Origin: Chelatococcus sambhunathii
GTDB lineage: Bacteria; Pseudomonadota; Alphaproteobacteria; Rhizobiales; Methylopilaceae
NCBI GenBank assembly: GCA_031316315.1
Contig: JADBEO010000012.1
Coordinates: 41,474-105,473 of the forward strand
Reading direction: 5' to 3'
Length of the DNA stretch: 64,000 nt
Part shown: positions 1 to 8,730 of the stretch, piece after piece
How positions within the stretch are numbered: the first letter of the stretch is position 1
Layout of the letters: every line of letters begins with the position of its first letter
The notes under the pieces: model-generated
Database searches by the model: none
Told to the model about the DNA's origin: nothing
Seen by the model: the letters and a program-made list of their open reading frames with translations, nothing else
Position numbers and translations under genes: made by a program

Positions 1-963
1 GGACAGGCGGCTCGTTCCTGCCTGCTCGTGAAGCTGCCCCCTCAACAGCGAGAAATCGCGACCTGCCTGGAGAAACTCTCGGAGAGCGAGGATCCGTCGG
101 CGTGCATGGACACGCTCTCGCCCGAGATCAAGAAGTTCCGGGCGGTCGCCGCCTGCCGCAAATTCACGGACAAGCTTGAGTTGGCCAAATGCGTGGCTCC
201 TCATGTCTCGACGGACGTCGCAAAGATCGCTGCCTGCGCCGGCGAGAAGGACAAGGTTGCGTTAGCCGCCTGCGTGCTAGGCGACAGCAAGGAGCTTCAA
301 GCGGCGCAAAGGATTCAGCGGTGCCTGGCTGGCGGTCGGACAGCAACCGCTATGCTGGTCAACTGCACTGACGGCGTCCTTGACGACAAATCCCGTACCG
401 CGATCGCCTGCGTGGCGGAAGCTGGAACGGATCGCGTGAAGCTTGCGAATTGCGCCGCCGGCGCTGTGCTTCCCAAAGACGCGGCGCGGGTGGTCTCCTG
501 TGCTGCGAACAGCACGGGTCCGACCTCTTTCGCGCTGTGCGCAGCCGGTCCTGCAATGAACGAAGAATGGCGGATAGCCGCTGAATGCGCGGTTCAGTCC
601 GGAGGAAATCCGGTTGGGTTTGCTGGATGCACGGCTGGCCGCCTTACCGTACGCGAGTTTACGAAATGCTTTACGGGCGAGATCGGAAAGGATTGCTTTG
701 GTCCAAACAATACTATTGTTAAGGGCTTGAATGATGCTTTCAACGACATCACCAAAGGTCCTGGAAGGAATAATGAAATCGTCAAACTGATCGGAGCGGT
801 GGAGAATATTACCGGCGGATCCAATTCGGTGATCAACAACCCGTCGCAGATTTGGGGCGGCGACAACTCGGTTTTCAATAACCCTGGCCAGATCTTCGGG
901 GGGTCCGGGTCAGTTTTCAATGATCCGGGTCAGGTGGTCGACCCGAGACGATGGCGGTGGTGA
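1..963 (+). CDS. Cysteine-repeat protein, 5' truncated
   Basis: The reading frame is open to the left edge of the window, so the N-terminus and any signal peptide are missing. The visible part carries about 17 cysteines that alternate at spacings of roughly 12-14 and 15-17 residues, giving a degenerate unit of about 30 residues with two Cys each (typical pieces: LANCAAG, RVVSC, RIAAEC). The C-terminus holds three tandem 14-residue units at bases 814-939, built on GG(S/D)xSVxNxPxQ, then an Arg/Trp-rich tail. Regular cysteines suggest a disulfide-bonded solenoid outside the cytoplasm, but that is inference. I recognise no named family. Coding is supported by the long open frame, GC-rich third positions and regular repeats. 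Confidence 0.8.
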   Translation, partial: GQAARSCLLVKLPPQQREIATCLEKLSESEDPSACMDTLSPEIKKFRAVAACRKFTDKLELAKCVAPHVSTDVAKIAACAGEKDKVALAACVLGDSKELQAAQRIQRCLAGGRTATAMLVNCTDGVLDDKSRTAIACVAEAGTDRVKLANCAAGAVLPKDAARVVSCAANSTGPTSFALCAAGPAMNEEWRIAAECAVQSGGNPVGFAGCTAGRLTVREFTKCFTGEIGKDCFGPNNTIVKGLNDAFNDITKGPGRNNEIVKLIGAVENITGGSNSVINNPSQIWGGDNSVFNNPGQIFGGSGSVFNDPGQVVDPRRWRW

Positions 964-1101
964 CCACCGGCGGCAACGGCCGGTAGCGCCTCAAAGCGGG
1001 AAATGACCACCTCGCAGCGGGCTGTGGCCCCGACGCGCTTGACCGGCGCTTCCGCCTCATGTCCCTTGCGCCGCTCCAGACGCGAGCGAGCGGAGGCCGG
1101 C

Positions 1102-1527
1102 GTGGCCGACTACGATCCCCAGAACGTCTTCGCCAAGATCCTTCGCGGCGAAATGCCGGCGCAGAAGATCTACGAGGACGAGGCCGCCATCGCGATCATG
1201 GACGTGATGCCGCAGGCCGACGGCCACGTGCTCGTCATCCCCAAGGCCCCGTCCCGCAACTTGCTCGACATGGACGCCGAGGTGCTCGGACCGCTGTTCG
1301 CGGCCGTCCAGACCGTCGCGCGCGCGGTCAAGAAGGCGCTCGGCGCGGAGGGAATCACGATCACCCAGTTCAACGAGGCCCCCGCGGGCCAGAGCGTTTT
1401 CCACGCCCACGTCCACATCCTGCCGCGCTGGACCGATGTGCCGCTGCGGCCGCATACGAGCAAGATGGAGAAGCCCGAAGTGCTCGCGGCGCATGCGGAC
1501 AAGATCAAGGCCGCTCTGCGCGGCTAA
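1102..1527 (+). CDS. HIT family protein (HinT-like)
   Basis: Small histidine-triad nucleotide-binding hydrolase, 141 aa, expected to act in the cytoplasm on nucleoside phosphoramidates or related nucleotides. The triad is seen as HAHVH followed by ILPRW near the C-terminus, and the N-terminal half has the usual NVFAKILRGE and GHVLVIPK segments. The GTG start at 1102 is preferred because GGAGG lies five bases upstream and the product then begins right at the conserved domain with normal family length. The open frame reaches back to 1003 but that extension has no family counterpart. It stands alone on the plus strand, convergent with azlD, whose stop is one base away. Confidence 0.9.
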   Translation: MADYDPQNVFAKILRGEMPAQKIYEDEAAIAIMDVMPQADGHVLVIPKAPSRNLLDMDAEVLGPLFAAVQTVARAVKKALGAEGITITQFNEAPAGQSVFHAHVHILPRWTDVPLRPHTSKMEKPEVLAAHADKIKAALRG

Positions 1528-1528
1528 A

Positions 1529-1870
1529 TCAGTAGCCGAACGCGGCGACGCCGCAGACCAGCGTCGCGGCGCCGGCGCCGACTCCCAGCGCGAGCGAGCG
1601 GCGGCCAGCCGCATAGGCGGCAAGCCCGATCGCGACGGCGGCGAGCCTCAGCCACAGCGGAACCTGGGCGAGACCGCCGCTCGGCGCGACCACGAACTTG
1701 GCGACGAGACCCGCGACGAGCGCGGTCGCGACCAGCCGGATCCAGACGAACAGCGGACTGGCTTCGTCGATGCGGTCGGAGGCGACGACGCCCAGCCAGC
1801 GCCAAAGGTCGTTCGCGAGGAAGGCGAGCACCACGGCGACCAGCAGCAAAGCTGTATCGGATCCGGTCAC
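1529..1870 (-). CDS. azlD: AzlD family branched-chain amino acid export subunit
   Basis: Small hydrophobic protein of 113 aa with about four membrane segments, matching the AzlD family. AzlD works with AzlC as a two-component exporter of branched-chain amino acids or analogues in the inner membrane. The gene follows azlC with a four-base overlap at 1867-1870, so the two are translationally coupled. The call rests on size, the membrane pattern with the conserved N-terminal stretch around LANDLWRWLGV, and the azlC neighbour. The substrate cannot be read from sequence. Confidence 0.85.
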   Translation of the reverse strand: MTGSDTALLLVAVVLAFLANDLWRWLGVVASDRIDEASPLFVWIRLVATALVAGLVAKFVVAPSGGLAQVPLWLRLAAVAIGLAAYAAGRRSLALGVGAGAATLVCGVAAFGY

Positions 1871-2655
1871 GAGCCTGCTTGTTCTGTTCTAAACCGTTCC
1901 GCGAAGAAAGCGGCGGTTCCGCCGATCAGGCCGGTCGCGATCAGATCGAACTCCTGCGTCAGAAGGCCGGCGAGCGGACCAATGACGAGGCCGAGGCCGA
2001 TCGCAAGCTTTTCGGCGAAGCCGTCGGCGCCGCGCTCGAGCGACATCAGAAAGTACATCGGCGTGAGGCCAAGCAGCCCGACGGCGAGCGCCCGCGGAAG
2101 CAGACCCGCGGCGGCGTGGCCCGTCGCGGTCGAGACGACGCTACCCACGACAAGGCCGGCGGCGAGGCCGAAGAAGAACGGCATGCGCTCGGCTCGCGGG
2201 AGCGCCGACGCCAGGCGAAGCCCCTCGAACCACGCCGTCACCGCCACGAAGTGGGCGGCCAGAATGCGTGTCCAAAAGCGGGTCCGTTCCGATCGCAGCA
2301 CGGGCATGATGGCGACCACCATCGGCAGCAGGCGGACGCCGGAGATCGAAACGGCGAAGGTCGCGCCGGCGAGGCCCGCCCCGCTCGCCAGCGCCCCCGC
2401 CAGAACGAGCTGACCGGGCGCTGCCCAGATCAGAGCCGTGGAGAAGGCGGCGAGCCAGAGCGGCCAGCCGAAGTCGTGCGTCATCGCCCCAAAGCCGATG
2501 AAGCTGCCCCAGAGCACGAAGCCGGGCGTCGAGATGGAGGCGCGCAGGCCCTGCAGGAAAGCGTCGCGCGGCGGTTTCGCCGGCCCGCCATCGACCGCGA
2601 CCGGCTCGGGCTCCGCTTCGGATCGCCGAAGCGGAGCCGAAGGCTCAGCCGTCAC
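1867..2655 (-). CDS. azlC: AzlC family branched-chain amino acid exporter
   Basis: Predicted inner-membrane protein of 262 aa with multiple hydrophobic helices and the AzlC pattern (GFVLWGSFIGFG near the start, then a helix-rich body with RLLPMVVAIMP). It is the large subunit of the AzlCD amino-acid exporter. The GTG start at 2655 overlaps the end of clpA by 11 bases, so azlC-azlD are probably read from the clpS-clpA transcript. The first 30 residues are polar and poorly conserved, so the true start could lie slightly inside. Confidence 0.85.
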   Translation of the reverse strand: MTAEPSAPLRRSEAEPEPVAVDGGPAKPPRDAFLQGLRASISTPGFVLWGSFIGFGAMTHDFGWPLWLAAFSTALIWAAPGQLVLAGALASGAGLAGATFAVSISGVRLLPMVVAIMPVLRSERTRFWTRILAAHFVAVTAWFEGLRLASALPRAERMPFFFGLAAGLVVGSVVSTATGHAAAGLLPRALAVGLLGLTPMYFLMSLERGADGFAEKLAIGLGLVIGPLAGLLTQEFDLIATGLIGGTAAFFAERFRTEQAGS

Positions 2656-5065
2656 TGCGAACGAGCGGCGGGGTCTTCACCGTTTTGCGCGGCGCGCAAG
2701 GCTTGCGTCGAGCGACCGGCTTCTTGCCGCCCTCGCCGGCCGTCCGCTCGATTTTCTCCGGCTTCGGCGTGACCGGACCTTCCGGGAACTCGAAGCCGAG
2801 CCCGCCTGCCCCGTCCTTCGCCTTCGGATCGACCACGACGCGCACGGCGCCGCCGCCCTTGAGCCTGCCGAACAGCACCTCCTCGGCGAGCGGCGTCTTG
2901 ATCGTCTCCTGGATGAGCCGGGCGAGCGGCCGCGCGCCCATCATCGGATCGTAGCCACGCTCGGCCAGCCAGTCGCGCGCCTCGTCCGACAGCTCGATCG
3001 TGACGTTGCGGTCGGCCAGCTGCGCCTCGAGCTGAAGCACGAACTTCTCGACCACCTGCCGCACCACCTCGATCGGAAGGTTTCCGAAGGCGATGGTCGC
3101 GTCGAGACGGTTGCGGAACTCCGGCGCGAACAGACGGTTGATCGCGTCGGTGTCCTCGCCGGTGCGCTTGCCGCGGCCGAAGCCGATCGGCTCCTTGGCG
3201 AGGTCCGAGGCGCCGGCGTTGGTGGTCATGATCAGGATGACGTTGCGGAAGTCGACCTGCTTGCCGTTGTGGTCGGTCAGCTTGCCGTGGTCCATGACCT
3301 GCAGGAGGATGTTGAACAGGTCCGGATGCGCCTTCTCGATCTCGTCGAGCAGCAGGACGCAATGCGGATTCTGGTCGATGCCGTCCGTCAGCAGGCCCCC
3401 CTGGTCGAAGCCGACATAGCCGGGAGGCGCGCCGATCAGACGGCTGACCGTGTGGCGCTCCATGTATTCGGACATGTCGAAACGCAGCAGCTTCACGCCG
3501 AGCAGCGAAGAAAGCTGCTTTGCGACCTCGGTCTTGCCGACGCCGGTGGGGCCCGAGAACAAGTAGCAGCCGATCGGCTTCTCCGGATCACGGAGCCCGG
3601 CGCGGGCGAGCTTGATGGTCGAAGACAGCGCCTCGATCGCCGCCTCCTGGCCGTAGACGACCCGCTTCAGATTGTCGGTCAGCGAGCGCAATACCTCGGC
3701 GTCGTCCTTCGACACCGACTTCGGCGGAATGCGGGCCATGGTGGCGATCGTGACCTCGATCTCCTTCACGCCGAGCGTCTTGCGACGCTTGCCCTCGGGC
3801 AGCAGCATCTGGGAGGCGCCGGTCTCGTCGATCACGTCGATCGCCTTGTCCGGCAGCTTCCGGTCGCTGATGTAGCGATGCGACAGCTCGACAGCCGCCT
3901 TCACCGCCTCGTTGGTGAAGCGCACGCCATGGAAGCTCTCGTAATAGGGCTTCAGCCCCTTCATGATTTCGATCGCGTCCTCGACCGAAGGCTCCGCCAC
4001 GTCGATCTTCTGGAAGCGCCGGACCAGCGCCCGGTCCTTCTCGAAGTGCTGGCGGTATTCCTTGTAGGTCGTCGAGCCGATGCAGCGCAGCGAGCCCGAG
4101 GCGAGCGCCGGCTTCAGCAGGTTGGAGGCGTCCATCGCGCCGCCGGAGGTCGCGCCGGCGCCGATGACGGTGTGGATCTCGTCGATGAACAGGATCGCGC
4201 CGGGCGTCGCCTCGAGCTCCTTGACGACCTGCTTCAGCCGCTCCTCGAAGTCGCCGCGATAGCGCGTGCCGGCAAGCAGCGAGCCCATGTCGAGCGAGAA
4301 CACGGTCGCGTCGAGCAGCACCTCCGGCACCTCGTCGCGCACGATGCGCAATGCGAGGCCCTCCGCGATCGCCGTCTTGCCGACCCCGGGGTCGCCCACG
4401 AACAGCGGGTTGTTCTTGGTGCGGCGGCACAGGATCTGGATCGTCCGGGTGATCTCCGCGTCGCGGCCGATCAGCGGATCGATCTTGCCGTCCCTCGCCT
4501 TCTTGTTGAGGTTGACGCAGTAGGCGTCCAGCGCGTCGGCCTTTTTCTTCCCGCCTGGAGCTTCTTCGGTGGTCGTCCCGGCGTCGTCGTCGGCGCCGCG
4601 CGGGGCGCGCGTCTCGCTGAGGCCCGGACGCTTGGCGATGCCGTGGCTGATGTAGTTGACCGCGTCGTAACGCGTCATGTCCTGCTCCTGCAGGAAGAAC
4701 GCGGCGTGGCTCTCGCGCTCGGCGAAGATCGCGACGAGCACGTTGGCGCCGGTCACCTCCTCGCGGCCGGACGAGGTCACGTGGATCACCGCGCGCTGGA
4801 TGACGCGCTGGAAGCCGGCGGTCGGCTTGGAGTCCTCTGACGTGTCGCCGACGAGGTTCTCGAGTTCGGAGTCGACGTATTCGGCGAGGTTGCGCCTCAG
4901 GATCTCGAGATCGACGTTGCACGCCCGCATGACGGCGGCGGCGTCCTGATCGTCGACCAGCGAGAGCAGCAGGTGCTCGAGCGTCGCATATTCGTGGCGG
5001 CGCTCGTTGGCGAAGGCGAGCGCACGGTGGAGCGATTGCTCGAGACTGCGAGAAAATGACGGCAA
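2645..5065 (-). CDS. clpA: ATP-dependent Clp protease ATP-binding subunit ClpA
   Basis: Hsp100 unfoldase of 806 aa that feeds substrates into ClpP. It has an N-terminal double Clp repeat (about 1-145), a first AAA+ module with Walker A GDPGVGKT (224-231) and Walker B ILFIDE, and a second module with GPTGVGKT (505-512) and [12 protein letters not shown], followed by the D2-small domain. There is no ClpB-type middle coiled coil, which separates it from ClpB/ClpC. A TTG start at 5065 is chosen: GAGG precedes it and the product starts at the usual [13 protein letters not shown]. It lies nine bases after clpS, the usual alphaproteobacterial arrangement, with azlCD coupled behind it. The C-terminal 40 residues are Lys/Arg-rich and look lineage-specific. 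Confidence 0.97.
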   Translation of the reverse strand: MPSFSRSLEQSLHRALAFANERRHEYATLEHLLLSLVDDQDAAAVMRACNVDLEILRRNLAEYVDSELENLVGDTSEDSKPTAGFQRVIQRAVIHVTSSGREEVTGANVLVAIFAERESHAAFFLQEQDMTRYDAVNYISHGIAKRPGLSETRAPRGADDDAGTTTEEAPGGKKKADALDAYCVNLNKKARDGKIDPLIGRDAEITRTIQILCRRTKNNPLFVGDPGVGKTAIAEGLALRIVRDEVPEVLLDATVFSLDMGSLLAGTRYRGDFEERLKQVVKELEATPGAILFIDEIHTVIGAGATSGGAMDASNLLKPALASGSLRCIGSTTYKEYRQHFEKDRALVRRFQKIDVAEPSVEDAIEIMKGLKPYYESFHGVRFTNEAVKAAVELSHRYISDRKLPDKAIDVIDETGASQMLLPEGKRRKTLGVKEIEVTIATMARIPPKSVSKDDAEVLRSLTDNLKRVVYGQEAAIEALSSTIKLARAGLRDPEKPIGCYLFSGPTGVGKTEVAKQLSSLLGVKLLRFDMSEYMERHTVSRLIGAPPGYVGFDQGGLLTDGIDQNPHCVLLLDEIEKAHPDLFNILLQVMDHGKLTDHNGKQVDFRNVILIMTTNAGASDLAKEPIGFGRGKRTGEDTDAINRLFAPEFRNRLDATIAFGNLPIEVVRQVVEKFVLQLEAQLADRNVTIELSDEARDWLAERGYDPMMGARPLARLIQETIKTPLAEEVLFGRLKGGGAVRVVVDPKAKDGAGGLGFEFPEGPVTPKPEKIERTAGEGGKKPVARRKPCAPRKTVKTPPLVRSDG

Positions 5066-5074
5066 CTCGTTACC

Positions 5075-5431
5075 TCACTTCTTCTCCATGACGCATTGCA
5101 GCGGGTGCTGATGCTTGCGCGCGAAGTCCATCACCTGGGTGACCTTGGTCTCCGCGACTTCATAGGTATAGACGCCGCACTCGCCCGCGCCGTGATTGTG
5201 CACGTGGAGCATGATGCGCGTCGCCGCTTCGCGGTCCTTGGAGAAGAACTGCTCCAGGACGTGAACGACGAACTCCATCGGGGTGTAGTCGTCGTTGAGA
5301 ATGAGCACGCGATAGAGGCTCGGCCGCTTCACCTTCGGGCGGGTCTTCGTGACGACGGCCGTCCCGGGCCCTGCGTCCTCGACGCGGCGTGAACCAAACA
5401 CCGGAAGGCGCGAACGATCCGCCGCCATCAT
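5075..5431 (-). CDS. clpS: ATP-dependent Clp protease adaptor ClpS
   Basis: N-recognin adaptor that binds ClpA and delivers N-end-rule substrates. The core domain shows [17 protein letters not shown], the EQFF segment, the HNHG substrate-pocket region and the C-terminal [10 protein letters not shown]. The start is uncertain: ATG at 5431 or 5428 gives 118 or 117 aa, close to family length. An ATG at 5512 has a better ribosome site (GGGAG) and would add a polar 27-residue extension. It is directly upstream of clpA, nine bases away. Confidence 0.93.
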   Translation of the reverse strand: MMAADRSRLPVFGSRRVEDAGPGTAVVTKTRPKVKRPSLYRVLILNDDYTPMEFVVHVLEQFFSKDREAATRIMLHVHNHGAGECGVYTYEVAETKVTQVMDFARKHQHPLQCVMEKK

Positions 5432-5800
5432 GGGCCGGGACGCCGCTGCATCAGGCCGGCCCGCGCAGCGGCGAGGCCGCCAATGGGCTGAATGACCACG
5501 TCCGTCGTTCATGGCTCCCGATCGAGGCTCCGTCGCTTCCGCCCTCGCCGCACCGCCGCCTCGTCGCCTGAACACCTCGGCGCCGGAGCAAATCGGCAGG
5601 ACGAATGTTAGCATGGATGGCCCGCCGCGCCAGACCGCAGGCCGCTGTTCCGCTCATCAGCTATGATCGAATCCGCGGAAAAAAAGACCGCACGCCAATC
5701 GGCTAGTCGGCAGCGGCGGAAAGCAGGAGGCCAGAACGAAAAAGCCCGGCGCTAGGCCGGGCTCATCGATCTCGGATCGCCGACGGACGTCGGCGAGGCG
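5432..5800. other. Intergenic region between clpS and the phasin gene
   Basis: This 369-base stretch holds the clpS upstream region (which would be coding if the 5512 start is used) and, at its left-hand end relative to the phasin gene, the intrinsic terminator of that gene at 5743-5763. The segment 5660-5700 contains a short A-rich tract that could belong to a clpS promoter, but I cannot assign -35/-10 boxes with confidence. Confidence 0.5.
5736..5763 (-). terminator. Rho-independent terminator of the phasin gene
   Basis: Perfect 8-bp stem AGCCCGGC/GCCGGGCT (5743-5750 and 5756-5763) with a five-base loop, followed on the minus strand by TTTTTCGTTC. It sits 38 bases past the stop of the minus-strand phasin gene. 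Confidence 0.88.
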
Positions 5801-6136
5801 TCACTTGACCTTGGAAAGCGCGGTCTCGACCGGCTTGTAGGTCTCCTTGGCGAGGTCGGCGTAGAGTTCGCCGATCTTCGTCATACGCGCGAGATAGGTC
5901 TCATAGCTCGACTTGACGTAGGCCGACTGGACCTCGATGGCCTTGTCGATGGTCTTCGCGCCGAGCAGCTTCTCGACCAGCGCCGAGCTGTCCTCGAAGG
6001 ACTTCTTCGAGTAGTCGGCAACTTCCACGGCGATCGCCTGGAAGCCCTTGCTCACTGCGCCGAAGCTCTTGAGCGCCTGGTCGACGCCCTCGCGGCCAAA
6101 CTTCTGAAAATCGTCGAACGACGGGGTCGTGGTCAT
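5801..6136 (-). CDS. Phasin family protein
   Basis: Phasin of 111 aa, a small helical protein that coats polyhydroxyalkanoate granules. The phasin pattern is clear: FDDFQKFGREGVDQALKS at the start, a central amphipathic helix (YSKKSFEDSSALVEKLLGAK), then the SAYVKSSYETYLA motif and the end PVETALSK. ATG at 6136 is preferred over 6142 because AAGGG is six bases upstream of it but abuts the other. The gene is monocistronic with its own terminator, and the upstream region carries two TTGC-N3-GCAA-like palindromes. No other polyhydroxyalkanoate genes are in the window, so a general stress-related phasin is also possible. Confidence 0.92.
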   Translation of the reverse strand: MTTTPSFDDFQKFGREGVDQALKSFGAVSKGFQAIAVEVADYSKKSFEDSSALVEKLLGAKTIDKAIEVQSAYVKSSYETYLARMTKIGELYADLAKETYKPVETALSKVK

Positions 6137-6435
6137 ATGCATCCCTTCCGGTGCGATTCATGGATCGACCGGAGCGCCGCTACTCCAGACCTGCCACGGC
6201 GTACGGTCGCGCCGGGAGGCGTCTTCGTGTCCCGACGCGGCGATTTATATGCACTGCAACATAACTGTCAACCTCGTGCATTGCGTCGCAAAAACCGCGA
6301 CGCGCGCGTCGCGTCGGCTTAACCGGTCCGTAACCGCATCTCCCTACCGTCATTGACAGCGCCGTGAGGGACACAGGCTGGCGGCGCTCCATGAGTCGGC
6401 GCAGCGAGCGGCGCCATCGCAAGGCGGCGGGTGAA
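6137..6435. other. Divergent promoter region, phasin / carboxypeptidase
   Basis: About 300 bases separate two divergent genes. The middle (6240-6300) is AT-richer than its surroundings and contains the palindromes TGCACTGCA and TTGCGTCGCAA. A near-match to a CtrA box, TTAA-N7-GTAA, is at 6319-6333 on the carboxypeptidase side. If the carboxypeptidase starts at 6364 or 6391 instead of 6436, the right end of this stretch is coding. Confidence 0.55.
6250..6291. promoter_or_regulatory. Paired TTGC-N3-GCAA palindromes upstream of the phasin gene
   Basis: TGCACTGCA at 6250-6258 and the perfect palindrome TTGCGTCGCAA at 6281-6291 are about 32 bases apart, roughly three helical turns on the same face. 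Their position 114-155 bases upstream of the phasin start, and their TGC/GCA half-sites, fit an operator of a PhaR-type phasin regulator. That assignment is inference. Confidence 0.4.
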
Positions 6436-8079
6436 ATGTCGGGTAGCGTAAGGAAATTCGGCGGGAAGTTCGCTTGGACCGCCGCGATCGTGGGCGTAAC
6501 GTCGGGACTTCTGGCCGCGAGCATCGTTGACGCAGACGCGCGGTCCCGCAGGTCGCATCACAGGGCGATCAAGCCCACGCCCGCCGCGACCTTCACAGGC
6601 GCCTCGAACTACGCCGCCCTCGTGGTCGACGCCAAGACCGGACGGACGCTTTACGAGGCGAATCCCGACGCGCTCCGCTATCCGGCGTCGGTCACCAAGG
6701 TGATGACGCTCTACCTCGTTTTCGAGGATCTCGAGCGCGGCCGCATCCGGCTCGACACGCAGCTGACCATGTCGTCGCGCTGCGCCGCGATGGCGCCGTC
6801 CAAGCTCGGCATCCGGCCGGGCCAGACGATCGACGTCGAGGACGGCATCAGGGCGCTCGTGACGAAATCCGCCAACGACGTCGCCTGCGCCTTCGGCGAC
6901 AACCTCGAGGGCTCGGAGAGCGCCTTCGCCGACCGCATGACCCGCAAGGCGCGCGCCATCGGCATGAGCCGCTCGACCTTCCGCAACGCCTCGGGCCTGC
7001 CGAACCCCGAACACATCACGACCGCGCGCGACCTCGTCACGCTCGGACGCGCGATCCAGGACCGCTTCCCGCGCTATTACGGCTACTTCGGGACCCGCGT
7101 CTTCGCGTGGGGCCGCCAGCGGATCGGAAACCACAATCGGCTTCTCGGCCGTGTCGAGGGTGTGGACGGCATCAAGACCGGCTACACCAACGCATCCGGA
7201 TTCAACCTGCTGACCTCGGTCAAAAGCAATGGCCGCAGCATCGTCGCCGTCGTCATGGGCGGCCGCACCGGCGCCTCGCGCGACGCCCACATGCAGCAGC
7301 TGATCGCGCTGAATCTGCCCCGCGCGCAGCCGGGCTCCCGCACCGCGCCGCTTGTCGCCGACGCCAGCGAACGGGTGACCCCCGTCAACGCCCGGCCGGC
7401 GGTCATGTCCGGCGTGCCGATGCCGCTCGCCGCGCCGCGGGTGCCGACCACCGAACGTGTCGCCTCGCTCGACGCGGACGTGCCGCTCCCCCCGTCGGCT
7501 CCGAGCCGCGAGGCCTCCTCGCCGCGTGAGACGCAGCCGGCAAGGCCGATCTCCTCCGGCGCGACGCCGCGCGCATCCCAGCGCGTGGTCCCCGAGGACG
7601 AGGCGCCGGTCGAGGCCGCCGCAATCGCCCCGGCCGCCGAGCGCCGCCCCGTCGACGCGCCGAAGCCGATGCGCTGGATCGTCGGAACGGCGCCCGCGAC
7701 CACGGGCAGCGTATCCACAGGAGAGTCCGGCGTCGCGGAGCTTGCGGCCGCCGAGCCAACCGCGACCCAGGCTGAAAGGCCGGTCAAAGCGGCCATGACG
7801 CAGCCGGCCGTCGAGCGCGAGCCGACACCTCCGCGCAAGGGCTGGATGATCCAGATCGGCGCCACCACCGAGGCGTCCGCGGCCGAGGCGCTGCTGTCGA
7901 ACGCCCGGTCCAAGGGCGGCAAGGCGCTCGGCGCCGCCGAGCCCTACACCGAAATCTACACGAAGGGCGCGACGACCTATTACCGGGCGCGCTTCGCCGG
8001 CCTCAACGAAGAGTCGGCCGACGCCGCCTGCAAGGCGCTCAAGCGCAGCTCGGTGAGCTGCTTCGCGATCAAGAACTGA
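6436..8079 (+). CDS. D-alanyl-D-alanine carboxypeptidase with C-terminal SPOR domain
   Basis: Low-molecular-weight penicillin-binding protein (peptidase family S11), 547 aa from ATG 6436. It trims the terminal D-Ala of peptidoglycan stem peptides in the periplasm. A signal peptide (basic start, hydrophobic FAWTAAIVGVTSGLLAA, then ADA) is followed by the SxxK motif SVTK near residue 85, SxN as SAN, and KTG in GIKTGYTNASG. A long Ala/Pro/Glu-rich linker then leads to a SPOR domain in the last 75 residues (WMIQIGA...), which binds denuded glycan at division sites. The open frame begins at GTG 6364 and another ATG is at 6391; 6436 gives the most typical signal peptide, though its ribosome site is weak. 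Septal targeting is inferred from SPOR. Confidence 0.93.
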   Translation: MSGSVRKFGGKFAWTAAIVGVTSGLLAASIVDADARSRRSHHRAIKPTPAATFTGASNYAALVVDAKTGRTLYEANPDALRYPASVTKVMTLYLVFEDLERGRIRLDTQLTMSSRCAAMAPSKLGIRPGQTIDVEDGIRALVTKSANDVACAFGDNLEGSESAFADRMTRKARAIGMSRSTFRNASGLPNPEHITTARDLVTLGRAIQDRFPRYYGYFGTRVFAWGRQRIGNHNRLLGRVEGVDGIKTGYTNASGFNLLTSVKSNGRSIVAVVMGGRTGASRDAHMQQLIALNLPRAQPGSRTAPLVADASERVTPVNARPAVMSGVPMPLAAPRVPTTERVASLDADVPLPPSAPSREASSPRETQPARPISSGATPRASQRVVPEDEAPVEAAAIAPAAERRPVDAPKPMRWIVGTAPATTGSVSTGESGVAELAAAEPTATQAERPVKAAMTQPAVEREPTPPRKGWMIQIGATTEASAAEALLSNARSKGGKALGAAEPYTEIYTKGATTYYRARFAGLNEESADAACKALKRSSVSCFAIKN

Positions 8080-8093
8080 TGCGGGAGGGGGCC

Positions 8094-8609
8094 TCAGCCA
8101 TGGCGCCGCTTCGCGAGAAAGTCCTTGGCGGCGTTGGCGAGCGCAGCGAGGTCCGTCGAGCCCCCCTGGTCGGGATGGATTTTCTTCATCAGCGCCCGAT
8201 GCGCACGGCTGATTTCTTCCGTGGACGCCCCCGGCTGCACGCCAAGGATCTGATACGCCTGCTGTTCCGTCATTACGCCCGGATCGAGCCCGACCTCGCC
8301 GGACCGCGCGTTCGCGTCACGCTCGAAGTCCGGACGCCGACCGGACGGCCGGCGGCGACGGTGAGCTTCGGACGGAGCTGACCGCCGCTTCGGACGCGGC
8401 GCAGCGAACACGCCGAGCGCGCCGAGTCCCATGAGCGTCAGGCCGTAGAGCGGCTTGCCCAGAAGGGTGAGCATTAAACCGAACACCCAGACCGCGAGCG
8501 CCGCCAGCCGGATCTGGCGGCGCGCATGCGCCGGGTCCGATTCGACGAGGATCTGCCCGACGGCGAGGAAGGTCGCGACCGCCATCGCCCCGAACACGAT
8601 CCAGATCAT
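8094..8609 (-). CDS. Membrane-anchored DnaJ-domain protein
   Basis: 171-aa protein with two or three N-terminal membrane helices (about 1-20, 36-52, 56-70), a basic linker and a C-terminal J domain containing the HPD motif (KKIHPDQGGS). It should recruit and stimulate a DnaK-type Hsp70 at the inner membrane. The order membrane-then-J-domain recalls alphaproteobacterial relatives of mitochondrial Tim14/Pam18. ATG 8609 is chosen because GGGGAGAGGC precedes it and the hydrophobic helix begins at once; the upstream open frame to 8756 has no family support. It is convergent with the carboxypeptidase and divergent from panC. No partner Hsp70 gene is nearby. Confidence 0.9.
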   Translation of the reverse strand: MIWIVFGAMAVATFLAVGQILVESDPAHARRQIRLAALAVWVFGLMLTLLGKPLYGLTLMGLGALGVFAAPRPKRRSAPSEAHRRRRPSGRRPDFERDANARSGEVGLDPGVMTEQQAYQILGVQPGASTEEISRAHRALMKKIHPDQGGSTDLAALANAAKDFLAKRRHG

Positions 8610-8730
8610 GCCTCTCCCCGGCGCCTCCGCGCCCTGTGCGCGCCCTTTCGAACGTCGCGTGGCGTCGCGCCTGCTTGCCTGATAATCGGCTGCCGCGAAA
8701 CGATTGTCGACGAAGGGCCGCCGCGCAACC

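Noticed and set aside
1879..1898. GTTC repeats resembling a LexA site
   Set aside because: Spacing between the last two GTTC is six rather than seven, and it is inside azlC/azlD coding sequence.
2438..4840. 800-codon plus-strand open frame opposite clpA
   Set aside because: Shadow of clpA; no domains and skewed composition.
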